A stretch of 64,000 nt of DNA from Rhizobium phaseoli. Lineage in GTDB: Bacteria > Pseudomonadota > Alphaproteobacteria > Rhizobiales > Rhizobiaceae. Under the pieces are notes generated by a model. It made no database searches. It saw only the letters and a program-made list of their open reading frames with translations, and was not told the DNA's origin. Shown here one piece after another: positions 9,649 to 18,777 of this stretch. The translations under genes were made by a program, and so were the position numbers. Position 1 is the stretch's first letter; each line of letters starts with the position of its first letter. The DNA is taken from positions 124,001 through 188,000 of the forward strand of contig NZ_WUFT01000005.1 in the NCBI RefSeq assembly GCF_010668805.1, given 5' to 3'.

Positions 9649-10027
9649 GCGGCACGCTGAAGTCGCGAAGGAAGCGCGTCGCCCCTTCTTCATCGATCTC
9701 GCCGGCTGCGACGGCGAGATCGAAGGCGTAGAGATTGGCGTCGGTCGTTTCGATCTCGTAGCCGTTTTCGAGAAGGAACACACCCGCGGTTACGACCGCG
9801 ATCCGCTTGTTGCCGTCGATGAAGGCGCGGTTGCGGGCAAGGCCGAAAAGATAGGCGGCGGCGAGTTCGATGACGTCGTCGCAGCCATAATGCGCCTTGT
9901 GCCTCGGCCGCCCGAGAGCGGATTCCAGCGCGCCCTCGTCACGCAGGCCGGCGAGACCGCCGAAGCGCTCAATCTGCATTTTCTGCAGAGTTTCCACCAA
10001 GGGTCTCGTCAGCAATTTGAAGGCCAT
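9638..10027 (-). CDS. doc: death-on-curing (Doc/Fic) family toxin, variant motif
   Basis: A 129-aa protein of the Fic/Doc fold. Doc kinases phosphorylate elongation factor Tu and stop translation. The N-terminal IERFGGLAGLRDEGALESALGRP segment and the central ARNRAFIDGNKRIAVV are typical of Doc proteins. The core motif should be HxFx(D/N)(A/G)NKR; here the histidine is Arg (RAFIDGNKR, codon CGC), while Phe, Asp, Asn and Lys-Arg are kept. The start codon overlaps the stop of the upstream antitoxin by 1 nt (TAATG), the usual antitoxin-first operon. Because the catalytic histidine is missing, the protein may be inactive or attenuated. Confidence 0.87.
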   Translation of the reverse strand: MAFKLLTRPLVETLQKMQIERFGGLAGLRDEGALESALGRPRHKAHYGCDDVIELAAAYLFGLARNRAFIDGNKRIAVVTAGVFLLENGYEIETTDANLYAFDLAVAAGEIDEEGATRFLRDFSVPLNP

Positions 10028-10248
10028 TATTCGGCCAGCTTTTTCAAGGCGACCTTATACTTGTCCATGAAATGCCGCGCCGCCTCAAGCTGACGCGACA
10101 GATCCTCGTCAGTCGGCGTCAAGGTGATGCTGCCGTTTTCGACCTGCAATTCCAGAGTATCGCCAGTCTTCGATCCAAGCCGGTCGAGAACCTCCTTGGG
10201 GATGATAATTCCCTCGGAATTGCCGATCTTGCGGATCACGACGTTCAT
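10027..10248 (-). CDS. AbrB/MazE-type antitoxin
   Basis: A 73-aa antitoxin partner of the Doc protein. The SpoVT-AbrB swapped-hairpin DNA-binding domain occupies about residues 1-48 (VVIRKIGNSEGIIIPKEVLD, then TGDTLELQVENGSITLTP). A charged C-terminal helix (SRQLEAARHFMDKYKVALKKL) is likely to wrap the toxin. It is translated first and coupled to doc by a 1-nt overlap, and it probably autorepresses the operon (family knowledge). The start ATG at 10248 is preceded by GAGGATGAAGAA, a reasonable ribosome site. Confidence 0.88.
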   Translation of the reverse strand: MNVVIRKIGNSEGIIIPKEVLDRLGSKTGDTLELQVENGSITLTPTDEDLSRQLEAARHFMDKYKVALKKLAE

Positions 10249-10306
10249 TTCTTCATCCTCTGATGTGGTAACGAAGTTATAACATGGGGTGGGTAGGCGA
10301 CAACGC

Positions 10307-11191
10307 CTATTCCGCCAATGGCCTGATGCTGCTTCCTCGCACCATCCAGAAACAATGCCCGGCGATGGCCGCCATCAGGATGCCGCCGCCGACGAGTGTC
10401 ATCGTCGCCGGCGTTTCCGAAAAGATCAGCCAGACCCAGATCGGAGCGAGCACGGTTTCGAGCAGATAGAACATGCCGACTTCAGGGGCGGAGAGGTAGC
10501 GCGGCCCGGTTGCAAGGCACCAGAAGGCGACGGGCATCATGATGGCGCCATTGAAGAGGATCCAGCCGGGATGGGCGATGGAAAGCCCTGAGGGCAGAGC
10601 CTGGGCGAGACCGAGCGCGGCCGGCAGGATGGCGGCAAGCAGCGGCACGAAGCCCATTTCCCGGCGCGAGGCACGGCCGATTGTGATGGCTGCGGCGAGA
10701 ATAAGCGCGCTGAGAAGCGCCATTGCGTCGCCGAAAAAATGGCCGCTGGAAAGCCCTTCGCGCACGATCAGTCCGACGCCGAAGATCATGAGCAGCATGG
10801 CGATCAGCGTTGCGGCCTGCGGCTTCTCCTTGAGGAAAGTCCAGGAAAGGAGCGCTCCGAACATCGGGTTGAAGGCGACGATAAAGACGACATTGGCTGT
10901 GGTCGTATTGAAGACAGCCAGAACGAAGGTGAGGGACGAGAAGCCGTAGAGCAGACCGGCGAGCAGGCCGGCTCGCCCCGGAACGAGGACCGGCCATTTG
11001 CCCGAGGCAAGGCGCATTGCTCCAAGGATGACGAGCGTGGCGAGAACCGTGGCAGCGCTTCGCGCTCCCAGGATGGACCAGATGTCGCCATCGCCAAGGC
11101 GGACGAGCGGAATATCCATGGAAAGCGCCAGCCCGCCGACCGCCGTCAGCAGGAGACCCTTCCGATGATCGGAAAGAGCAGTGGGGAACAT
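10307..11191 (-). CDS. EamA/DMT-family transporter
   Basis: A 294-aa inner-membrane protein with ten predicted hydrophobic helices in two EamA repeats (about residues 10-140 and 155-285). The repeats show the usual features SSLTFVLAVFNTTTANVVFIVAFNP and GMFYLLETVLAPIWVWLIFSE. This is a drug/metabolite exporter of the RhaT/YdcZ type; the substrate is not predictable. The ATG directly abuts the TAA stop of bpt (TAAATG), so the two genes are co-transcribed and perhaps translationally coupled. Confidence 0.88.
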   Translation of the reverse strand: MFPTALSDHRKGLLLTAVGGLALSMDIPLVRLGDGDIWSILGARSAATVLATLVILGAMRLASGKWPVLVPGRAGLLAGLLYGFSSLTFVLAVFNTTTANVVFIVAFNPMFGALLSWTFLKEKPQAATLIAMLLMIFGVGLIVREGLSSGHFFGDAMALLSALILAAAITIGRASRREMGFVPLLAAILPAALGLAQALPSGLSIAHPGWILFNGAIMMPVAFWCLATGPRYLSAPEVGMFYLLETVLAPIWVWLIFSETPATMTLVGGGILMAAIAGHCFWMVRGSSIRPLAE

Positions 11192-11968
11192 TTAGTCGTG
11201 GGTGCTTTCGGGCATGGATGAGGGATCGAAACGTTCCCAGCCGCGCGGCGTCAGATGTTCCTGCGGCTGGAAGCGTGTCTTGTAGTCCATTTTTCGCGAC
11301 CCTTGAACCCAGTAGCCAAGGTAGACATGCGGCAGGCCGAGCGCCTTCGTGCGCCTGACATGGTCGAGAATCATGAAGGTGCCGAGCGAACGCCGCTCAA
11401 GATCGGGATTGAAGTAGGAATAGACCATCGATAGCCCGTCGCTCATCGTGTCGGTCAGCGCGGCGCCAAGCAGCTCGCCCTTCGGCCGTTGCTCCAGTCC
11501 GGAGCCTTCTTCACGCCGGCGGTATTCGACGATTCTCGTATTCACATGCGTATCTTCCACCATGATCGCATAGTCGAGCACGGTCATGTCGGACATGCCG
11601 CCCTGCTGGTGGCGATAATCCAGATAACGCCGGAAAAGCGAATATTGCTCGCTGGAAGGCTGGGCGGTAAATTCGGTGGCGATGACGTCCGAATTGGCGG
11701 CGAGTACCCGCTTCATCGATTTCGTCGGCTCGAATTCCTGGGCGAGAATGCGCACGGAAACGCAGGCGCGACAGGATTCGCAGGCCGGGCGGTAGGCGAT
11801 ATTCTGGGAGCGGCGGAAACCGCCCTGCGTCAGGATGTCGTTCATCTCGGCGGCGCGCGGACCGACCAGATGGGTGAACACCTTACGCTCCATCTCATGC
11901 GGCAGATACGGACACGCAGCCGGAGCCGTCAGATAAAACTGCGGGGATGGCGTTGTCTGCGTATTCAT
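11192..11968 (-). CDS. bpt: leucyl/arginyl-tRNA--protein transferase
   Basis: Bacterial ATE1-like transferase (Bpt) that adds leucine from Leu-tRNA to proteins with N-terminal Asp or Glu, feeding the N-degron pathway. It is 258 aa, the usual length. The N-terminal cysteine regions ([16 protein letters not shown] and [12 protein letters not shown]) are the family hallmark, followed by the C-terminal GNAT-like domain ([35 protein letters not shown]). The frame extends upstream to 12016, but ATG 11968 gives the family N-terminus [14 protein letters not shown], with AAGGA upstream. It is the first gene of a two-gene operon with the EamA transporter. Confidence 0.93.
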   Translation of the reverse strand: MNTQTTPSPQFYLTAPAACPYLPHEMERKVFTHLVGPRAAEMNDILTQGGFRRSQNIAYRPACESCRACVSVRILAQEFEPTKSMKRVLAANSDVIATEFTAQPSSEQYSLFRRYLDYRHQQGGMSDMTVLDYAIMVEDTHVNTRIVEYRRREEGSGLEQRPKGELLGAALTDTMSDGLSMVYSYFNPDLERRSLGTFMILDHVRRTKALGLPHVYLGYWVQGSRKMDYKTRFQPQEHLTPRGWERFDPSSMPESTHD

Positions 11969-12116
11969 CTGTCGCGGAAATTTCCTTGTCGAGACCGTGC
12001 CGTTTCTTGACAGCATGACCTAAGAATAAAAAACGTCAACAGCGGGACCGTTCTCGCCCTTCATATCGGTCTTCTAATTTTAGATATGGAGCGTTGGCGC
12101 TCCCGAGCAAAGAGAA

Positions 12117-12142
12117 AGCGGAGACTTTATTTCGTCTCCGCT
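12117..12142 (-). terminator. terminator downstream of the RDD gene
   Basis: A 9-bp perfect stem (AGCGGAGAC with GTCTCCGCT) around an 8-nt loop. On the minus strand it is followed by TTTCTCTTT. A second hairpin (GGAGCG TTGG CGCTCC, 12088-12103) lies just beyond. Confidence 0.7.
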
Positions 12143-12175
12143 GAATGTTTCAGCCGTGACTCGGTTCAACAAGGC

Positions 12176-12634
12176 TCAGGCGGTGCGGACCGTTGCCGTG
12201 CCGACCAGCAGGTCGTGGATGAGACGGCTGCGTTCGGTAAACAGGCCGGCAAGCAGTATGAGCGGCGTCAACACCGAGTTGAGGATCCAGAACAACGCCA
12301 GATGCACGATTGCCGTCAGGAAATCCATCGGCCGACCGTCGACGCGCACGATGGCGATCCCCATTGCGCGCATGCCGAGCGAAGCCTGGCTCCGTCCGCC
12401 GACAGTCAGGCCGAAATAGATGCCGGCGACGATGACGAAGAGGGCAGGGTAGAGCAGGAAGCCAAGCCCGAGCGTGACGATCGACAGGAAGAACAGCACG
12501 ATCGCTGCGGGGATGCACAGCAGCAGCACGATCAGATAGTCGAGGATGAAGGCGAAGACACGGCGGCTCAACACGCCGCTATAGGCGCGCCAGTCCTCCG
12601 GTGCGGCATAAAGCGGATTGGGGTTGTAGCTCAT
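12176..12634 (-). CDS. RDD family membrane protein
   Basis: A 152-aa protein with the RDD domain (PF06271): three to four hydrophobic helices beginning AYSGVLSRRVFAFILDYLIVLLL, where the Arg and Asp-Asp-like residues sit in the first helix, and ending LTERSRLIHDLLVGTATV. RDD proteins are small inner-membrane proteins, in some bacteria linked to Na+/H+ exchange, but most have no proven role. It follows hemB on the same strand with a gap of about 70 bp, so it could be co-transcribed. Function not assigned. Confidence 0.88.
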   Translation of the reverse strand: MSYNPNPLYAAPEDWRAYSGVLSRRVFAFILDYLIVLLLCIPAAIVLFFLSIVTLGLGFLLYPALFVIVAGIYFGLTVGGRSQASLGMRAMGIAIVRVDGRPMDFLTAIVHLALFWILNSVLTPLILLAGLFTERSRLIHDLLVGTATVRTA

Positions 12635-12706
12635 CTCAATCTCCTGCGGAAAAGCGATGCCGCAGATATGGTATCGGCGTGGAGAAATACAATAATTCTC
12701 CCAGAA

Positions 12707-13720
12707 TCACCGTTTGCTGAGGATTTTCGCCACCTCGACGGCGAAATAGGTGAGGATCCCGTCGCATCCCGCCCGCTTGAACGACAGCAGCGTTTCGAGC
12801 ATTGCCCGTTCGCCATCGATCCAGCCGTTCATCGCCCCCGCCTTGATCTGGCTGTACTCGCCGGAGACCTGGTAGGCGAAGGTCGGCAGGCCGAAGGCCT
12901 CCTTCATCCGCCAGCAGATGTCGAGATAGGGCAGGCCGGGCTTGACCATCAGCATGTCGGCGCCTTCTTCGACGTCGAGGGCCGCATCGCGGATCGCCTC
13001 GGTGCCGTTGGCTGGGTCGATATAATAGGTCTTCTTGTCGCCTTTCAGAAGCCCGCCGGTCGAGATCGCCTCGCGATAGGGGCCATAGAAGGCGGAGGCG
13101 AATTTCGTCGCATAGCTCATGATGCCGACGCCCTGGTGGCCGGCCGCATCGAGCGCCATGCGGATTGCGCCGATGCGCCCGTCCATCATCTCCGACGGTG
13201 CGATGATGTCGGCGCCGGCATTCGCCTGCATCACCGCGGCTCGCGCCACCTGATCGACCGTCTCGTCGTTGACGATCTCGCCGTCTCTCAAGATTCCGTC
13301 ATGGCCGTGGCTGGTGAACGGGTCGAGCGCGACGTCGGTGATAATGCCGATGTTGGGCACCGCTTTCTTGATCGCCGCCGTCGCCTGATTGATCAGATTG
13401 TTGGCTTCAAGACTGTTCGAGCCGGTCTCGTCGCGCAGTTTCATCTCGATGTTCGGAAAGGTGGCAATCGCGGGGATGCCGAGGCCGGCAGCTTCTCGTG
13501 CAGCCTCGACCGCGCTGTCGATGCTCATGCGGTTGACGCCGGGCATCGCCGCGATCGGATCGACGATACCGGAACCCGGCACGATGAAGATCGGCCAGAT
13601 CAGGTCGTCGACCGTCAGCCGGTTTTCCTGCACCAGCCGGCGTGTCCAATCCGCCTTGCGGTTGCGCCGCATGCGGCGATGGCCGGTGATGTCGTCGACG
13701 AGATGCGTCCTGTCCTGCAT
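12707..13720 (-). CDS. hemB: delta-aminolevulinic acid dehydratase (porphobilinogen synthase)
   Basis: Condenses two 5-aminolevulinate molecules to porphobilinogen for haem and corrin synthesis. The Schiff-base lysine region is seen in MSYATKFASAFYGPYREA, with a second in LMVKPGLPYLD. The metal site reads DVALDPFTSHGHDG: the Cys residues of the zinc enzyme are replaced by Ala/Asp, so it should be the Mg/K-dependent type known from Bradyrhizobium. Several in-frame starts exist (13768, 13762, 13741, 13720). ATG 13720 is chosen for the strong AGGGGG 8 nt upstream and the 337-aa length. The longer 353-aa form from 13768 (AAGG upstream) is possible. Confidence 0.93.
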   Translation of the reverse strand: MQDRTHLVDDITGHRRMRRNRKADWTRRLVQENRLTVDDLIWPIFIVPGSGIVDPIAAMPGVNRMSIDSAVEAAREAAGLGIPAIATFPNIEMKLRDETGSNSLEANNLINQATAAIKKAVPNIGIITDVALDPFTSHGHDGILRDGEIVNDETVDQVARAAVMQANAGADIIAPSEMMDGRIGAIRMALDAAGHQGVGIMSYATKFASAFYGPYREAISTGGLLKGDKKTYYIDPANGTEAIRDAALDVEEGADMLMVKPGLPYLDICWRMKEAFGLPTFAYQVSGEYSQIKAGAMNGWIDGERAMLETLLSFKRAGCDGILTYFAVEVAKILSKR

Positions 13721-13825
13721 GATATCTGCCCCCTGGGCCATTCCATTTATCGGAGCGCTCATTATCATGGCGCCTTGAAAATCCAAACCGGGCGATTGGC
13801 CGCGGCGGAAAAACCTGGCGTATAA

Positions 13826-13912
13826 TGCCGAAATCAAAGTCGATTTTCGGCATGATGCGCGCGCTCGATATGATAGAGCGTCGTTTGCGCGTCGTCAGAC
13901 GCGCGGCGCTCT
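13826..13912. repeat. rhizobial mosaic palindrome, family A copy 1
   Basis: Two adjoining hairpins. The first, 13826-13852, has TGCCGAAATC opposite GATTTTCGGCA. The second, 13875-13912, has outer AGAGCG/CGCTCT and inner GCGCGTC/GACGCGC pairing. The same two-part layout recurs near 20683 and 31806. It sits in the divergent hemB/DUF6163 promoter region. Confidence 0.7.
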
Positions 13913-13947
13913 TTAAGAAGATGCAACCCCAAACCGATGTTTGCGCT

Positions 13948-14385
13948 ATGGAAACCGATTCTCCGACGATACCGAAACGCACACTGGCGGATATCCTCTT
14001 CATTCTCTTCCTGAGACTGGTTGCCGTATCCTGCTTCTGGTTCGGCCTGCAATATTGGGCGATGCTCGTCGGCTATTCGCTGGTCGGCGCCGGCCGCTTC
14101 GATCTTTTGAGCCTGCCATGGAAGGTGGCGAGCACCAGCCTCGCCGTGCTTTTTCCCGTCGCCTCCCTCGGCCTCTGGCTCACCGTCTCCTGGGGGCCGG
14201 TCATCTGGGTGCTGGCTGCCGGCGGGCAAATCCTGATGTATGGCCTGTTGCCGGATATTTTCGGCCCCAACAAGCTGATCATCCTGCTGCATGTCATTGT
14301 CGCCGTGGTTTACTGGATTTTCCGCCTGCTGCTCTGGCTGGAAAAACGCCGCCATCGCCGCGAGGTAAGTGTTGATTTACCCTGA
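13948..14385 (+). CDS. DUF6163-type integral membrane protein
   Basis: A 145-aa protein with four hydrophobic helices (ILFILFLRLVAVSCFWFGL; a Ser/Leu-rich helix ending AVLFPVASLGLWLTV; PVIWVLAAGGQILMYGLL; LIILLHVIVAVVYWIFRLLL) and a basic tail. It matches a conserved rhizobial family of unknown function that sits beside hemB and ldtR. The frame stays open upstream to 13825 across the repeat element; ATG 13948 (METDSPTIPKR) gives the family-like start, while ATG 13921 has a weak AAGAAG upstream. Start choice is moderately uncertain. Confidence 0.75.
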   Translation: METDSPTIPKRTLADILFILFLRLVAVSCFWFGLQYWAMLVGYSLVGAGRFDLLSLPWKVASTSLAVLFPVASLGLWLTVSWGPVIWVLAAGGQILMYGLLPDIFGPNKLIILLHVIVAVVYWIFRLLLWLEKRRHRREVSVDLP

Positions 14386-14432
14386 GACAACGTGGGGTTA
14401 CCGGTAAGGCTCCGTTAAGCCTGCGGTTTAAG

Positions 14433-14453
14433 TCGAATTTTATATGTATTCGA
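14433..14453. promoter_or_regulatory. candidate autoregulatory palindrome upstream of ldtR
   Basis: The inverted repeat TCGAAT / ATTCGA has a 9-nt AT-rich centre containing TATAT. It lies 60 bp upstream of the ldtR start, where a promoter is expected. MarR proteins usually bind palindromes of this size; no second copy was seen before ldtP. Confidence 0.4.
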
Positions 14454-14513
14454 TAGGGTCTCACTCAAGGCGGGAAGAAAACACACCGCCAACCAAACAG
14501 TGAGGCAGTCAAT

Positions 14514-15029
14514 ATGAACACGAAAATCAAGCCGCAGGCGGTATCGAACTTCCGTGACCAGCAGGATCAGGGCATCCGTGATCTTTACATGGAATCCCTT
14601 CATCTTGTTGAACGTCTTCACCGCCGTCTTCTCGACGTCATCAAGGACGAGTTCGACCGTCAGGGTCGCAGCGACGTCAACGCCATCCAGGCGCTGCTCC
14701 TTTTCAACATCGGCAATTCCGAGCTGACCGCCGGCGAGCTGCGCTCGCGTGGCTACTATCTCGGCTCCAACGTTTCCTACAACGTCAAGAAACTCGTCGA
14801 CCTCGGTTTCATCAACCACCAGCGCTCACGCATCGACCGCCGCTCGGTCCGCATCAGCCTGACCGAAACCGGCCAGGACATCGCCGAAACGGTGGGCAAG
14901 CTCTACGAACGCCACATCACCTCGATCGACAAGGTCGGCGGCATCGGCACCGACGAGTTCACCCAGATGAACAAGCTGCTCCAGCGCCTCGACCGCTTCT
15001 GGAACGACTCGATCATGTATCGCCTCTAA
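14514..15029 (+). CDS. ldtR: MarR-family winged-helix regulator LdtR
   Basis: A 171-aa regulator matching LdtR of Sinorhizobium and Liberibacter, which controls the L,D-transpeptidase gene ldtP and stress tolerance. The winged-helix core covers about residues 50-135: VNAIQALLLFNIGNSELTAGEL, then the recognition helix in GSNVSYNVKKLVDLGFI and the wing INHQRSRIDRRSVRISLTETG. ATG 14514 has GAGG about 10 nt upstream. The gene is followed by its own terminator, then by ldtP on the same strand, the conserved arrangement. The palindrome at 14433 may serve autoregulation. Confidence 0.9.
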   Translation: MNTKIKPQAVSNFRDQQDQGIRDLYMESLHLVERLHRRLLDVIKDEFDRQGRSDVNAIQALLLFNIGNSELTAGELRSRGYYLGSNVSYNVKKLVDLGFINHQRSRIDRRSVRISLTETGQDIAETVGKLYERHITSIDKVGGIGTDEFTQMNKLLQRLDRFWNDSIMYRL

Positions 15030-15056
15030 GACCCCTGACCTCCTTCAGGGTTGCAG

Positions 15057-15090
15057 AAAACCGGACGTGTCCCTGCGCGTCCGGTTTTGC
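15057..15090 (+). terminator. Rho-independent terminator after ldtR
   Basis: An 11-bp perfect stem (AAAACCGGACG with CGTCCGGTTTT) around a 10-nt loop, 28 nt after the ldtR stop. Confidence 0.85.
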
Positions 15091-15472
15091 CGTTTGCTGG
15101 CGCGTGGCATCTTTGCAACGCAAAGGCGGGCAAGCATTATCACGGTATCCAAGCCGTCTTTTAGCCGTTATTAACCGGCACGGTTTAGCCCGTCATATGG
15201 TTCGTTGTGTCGTGTTTCCGGTAGCCGGGTCATCCGTCTTTCGGCCCGGCAACACGAATTGGCCATATTGGTGTGGCAGCGGAAGGCTTAACAACCGGCG
15301 CTTTCAATGGACCGATCAGAACGCTCAGGCTGTCGCATCGCAATCTTGTGATGGGGCAAGCGGAAAGTTTTGATGCGCCGGGACAACAAATGCACAGAGA
15401 TCTGCGTTAAATCGCAGTGATATCTCAAAGAGCCGCGGCTTCTCTTTATCGCCGCATTCAGTGGTTGGGACT
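15091..15472. other. long leader/intergenic region before ldtP
   Basis: About 380 bp between the ldtR terminator and ldtP. It contains AT-rich promoter-like stretches (TTAGCCGTTATTAACC near 15162-15177). An open frame at 15104-15373 lacks a ribosome site and known similarity, and is not called. It probably holds the ldtP promoter and LdtR sites. Confidence 0.4.
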
Positions 15473-16774
15473 ATGTCGAAGAAAAACGGAATTGAAGCTC
15501 TCTCGCGCCGCGCTTTCCTGGCGTCCGCTGCAACTGTTGGCGTAAGCGCGATTGCCGCGCCGGCCTTCGCGCAATCGGCGCTCGATACGCTGATCAATGC
15601 GCCGCGCCGCGGCAACTGGGACGACCAGTTCGACGCAAAGGCTGCTTCGCGCACGGCGAGCGCCGTCGTTTCCAATACTCCGATCCTTGGCCCCCAATCG
15701 CTCGCCAGCGCCCAGCAGGCGGTCATGCAGTATCAGCAGATCGCGGCTGCCGGCGGCTGGCCTGAAGTCAATCCCGGCGACCAGCGCCTGCAACTCGGCG
15801 TCAGCCATCCCGCCGTCCAGGCGCTGCGCCAGCGTCTGGCGATCACCGGCGACCTGCCGCGCGAAGCCGGCATGTCGAGCGCTTTCGATTCCTATGTCGA
15901 CGGCGCCGTCAAGCGCTTCCAGGCCCGCCACGGCCTGCCGTCCGATGGTGTCCTCGGCGAATTCACGCTGAAGGCGATGAACATCCCGGCCGACGTTCGC
16001 CTGCAGCAGCTGAACACCAATATCATTCGTCTGCAGACGTTTCCCGAGGACCTCGGCCGCCGCCACGTGATGGTCAACATCCCGGCCGCCTATGTCGAGG
16101 CCGTTGAAGACGGCAGTGTTGCGACCCGCCACACCGCGGTTGTCGGCCGCTTGAGCCGCCCGACGCATCTCGTCAATTCGAAGATCTACGAGGTTATCCT
16201 CAACCCGTACTGGACCTCGCCGCGCTCGATCGTCGAGAAGGATATCATGCCGCTGATGCGCAAGGATCCGACCTATCTCGAAAAGAACGCCATCCGCCTG
16301 ATCGACGGCAAGGGTAACGAAGTCGCCCCCGAGACCATCGACTGGAACGGCGAGGCGCCGAACCTGATGTTCCGCCAGGACCCCGGCAAGACCAACGCTA
16401 TGGCCTCGACCAAGATCAATTTCTACAACAAGAACGGCGAGTACATGCACGACACGCCGCAGCAGGGCCTGTTCAACAAGCTGATGCGCTTCGAATCCTC
16501 TGGCTGCGTCCGCGTCCAGAACGTGCGCGACTTGTCGAACTGGCTCTTGCGCGAGACCCCCGGCTGGAACCGCCAGCAGATGGAGCAGGTGATCGCAACC
16601 GGCGTCAACACGCCGGTCAAACTCGCCACGGAAGTTCCGGTCTATTTCGTCTATATTTCCGCCTGGGGCATGCCCGACGGCGTCGTCCAGTTCCGCGACG
16701 ACATCTACCAGATGGACGGCAATGCCGAGCTGGCGCTCGATACGACGGCCGGCATGGAGCAGCCGGTCCAATAA
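15473..16774 (+). CDS. ldtP: L,D-transpeptidase with peptidoglycan-binding domain (LdtP)
   Basis: A 433-aa periplasmic enzyme that forms or edits 3-3 cross-links in peptidoglycan or attaches proteins to it. Tat signal SRRAFLASAA at residues 11-20, cleavage near APAFAQ. A PG_binding_1 domain follows at about residues 105-165 (AVKRFQARHGLPSDGVLG). The YkuD catalytic domain occupies about 190-380, with His326 (MHDTPQ) and the nucleophile Cys345 in SSGCVRVQN. ATG 15473 is preferred to the upstream GTG at 15461. It is paired with LdtR. Rhizobial and Liberibacter homologues are needed for normal cell shape and osmotic tolerance. Confidence 0.92.
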   Translation: MSKKNGIEALSRRAFLASAATVGVSAIAAPAFAQSALDTLINAPRRGNWDDQFDAKAASRTASAVVSNTPILGPQSLASAQQAVMQYQQIAAAGGWPEVNPGDQRLQLGVSHPAVQALRQRLAITGDLPREAGMSSAFDSYVDGAVKRFQARHGLPSDGVLGEFTLKAMNIPADVRLQQLNTNIIRLQTFPEDLGRRHVMVNIPAAYVEAVEDGSVATRHTAVVGRLSRPTHLVNSKIYEVILNPYWTSPRSIVEKDIMPLMRKDPTYLEKNAIRLIDGKGNEVAPETIDWNGEAPNLMFRQDPGKTNAMASTKINFYNKNGEYMHDTPQQGLFNKLMRFESSGCVRVQNVRDLSNWLLRETPGWNRQQMEQVIATGVNTPVKLATEVPVYFVYISAWGMPDGVVQFRDDIYQMDGNAELALDTTAGMEQPVQ

Positions 16775-16799
16775 GCGGCGGCCTCTGCATCGCATTTTT

Positions 16800-16827
16800 A
16801 AACCGCGCCTCCCGGCGCGGTTTTTTT
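16800..16827 (+). terminator. Rho-independent terminator after ldtP
   Basis: A 10-bp perfect stem (AAACCGCGCC with GGCGCGGTTT) around a TCCC loop, ending in a run of seven or more T. Confidence 0.92.
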
Positions 16828-16989
16828 ATGCCGGGCGGGCGGTTCCATAGCGCCGTCGCCAGGCATCTGGAAAGAGCGGTCACAAAAAGGCCGGAGCGCG
16901 CGGTTTGCTCAGCAAATGTCGTTCTTCGTATTGCCCTTGCCACAGCGGAAGGCTAATACCTCAGCGCATTCCAGTTGAGGAGCCCGCCC

Positions 16990-18288
<1,299 letters not shown>

Positions 18289-18297
18289 GGAGTAGCG

Positions 18298-18774
18298 ATG
18301 CGCTGCCCCTATTGCGGTTCGGAAGATACTCAGGTCAAGGATTCGCGCCCGGCGGAGGACAACACGTCCATCCGCCGGCGGCGTATCTGTCCGGATTGCG
18401 GCGGCCGTTTCACCACCTTCGAGCGCGTGCAGCTGCGCGAGCTGATGGTTATCAAGAAGACCGGCCGCAAGGTGCCCTTCGACCGCGACAAGCTGGTGCG
18501 CTCCTTCGAGGTGGCGCTGCGCAAACGCCCGGTCGAGCGTGATCGGATCGAGCGCGCCGTTTCCGGCATCGTCCGCCGGCTGGAAAGCTCCGGCGAGACC
18601 GAAATCTCCTCCGAGCAGATCGGCCTCCAGGTGCTGGAAGCCATGAAGAGCCTCGACGATGTCGGCTTCGTGCGCTACGCCTCGGTCTATCGGGATTTCT
18701 CGCTCGCCGAGGATTTCGAAAAGGTCATTTCCGAAATCAACGCCAAGATCGCTCGCGACCCGCTGGATAGGTGA
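18298..18774 (+). CDS. nrdR: transcriptional repressor NrdR
   Basis: A 158-aa zinc-ribbon/ATP-cone repressor of ribonucleotide reductase genes that senses ATP/dATP. The zinc ribbon shows MRCPYCGS and [14 protein letters not shown] (four Cys). The ATP-cone occupies about residues 49-139, beginning [16 protein letters not shown]. The start is preceded by AAGGAG. It sits between glyA and ribD in one operon with 3 nt to ribD, the widely conserved nrdR-ribD neighbourhood. Confidence 0.97.
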   Translation: MRCPYCGSEDTQVKDSRPAEDNTSIRRRRICPDCGGRFTTFERVQLRELMVIKKTGRKVPFDRDKLVRSFEVALRKRPVERDRIERAVSGIVRRLESSGETEISSEQIGLQVLEAMKSLDDVGFVRYASVYRDFSLAEDFEKVISEINAKIARDPLDR

Positions 18775-18777
18775 GCC

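Noticed and set aside
15104..15373. Possible 89-aa gene upstream of ldtP
   Set aside because: No ribosome site, no domain, and it covers the expected ldtP promoter and leader.
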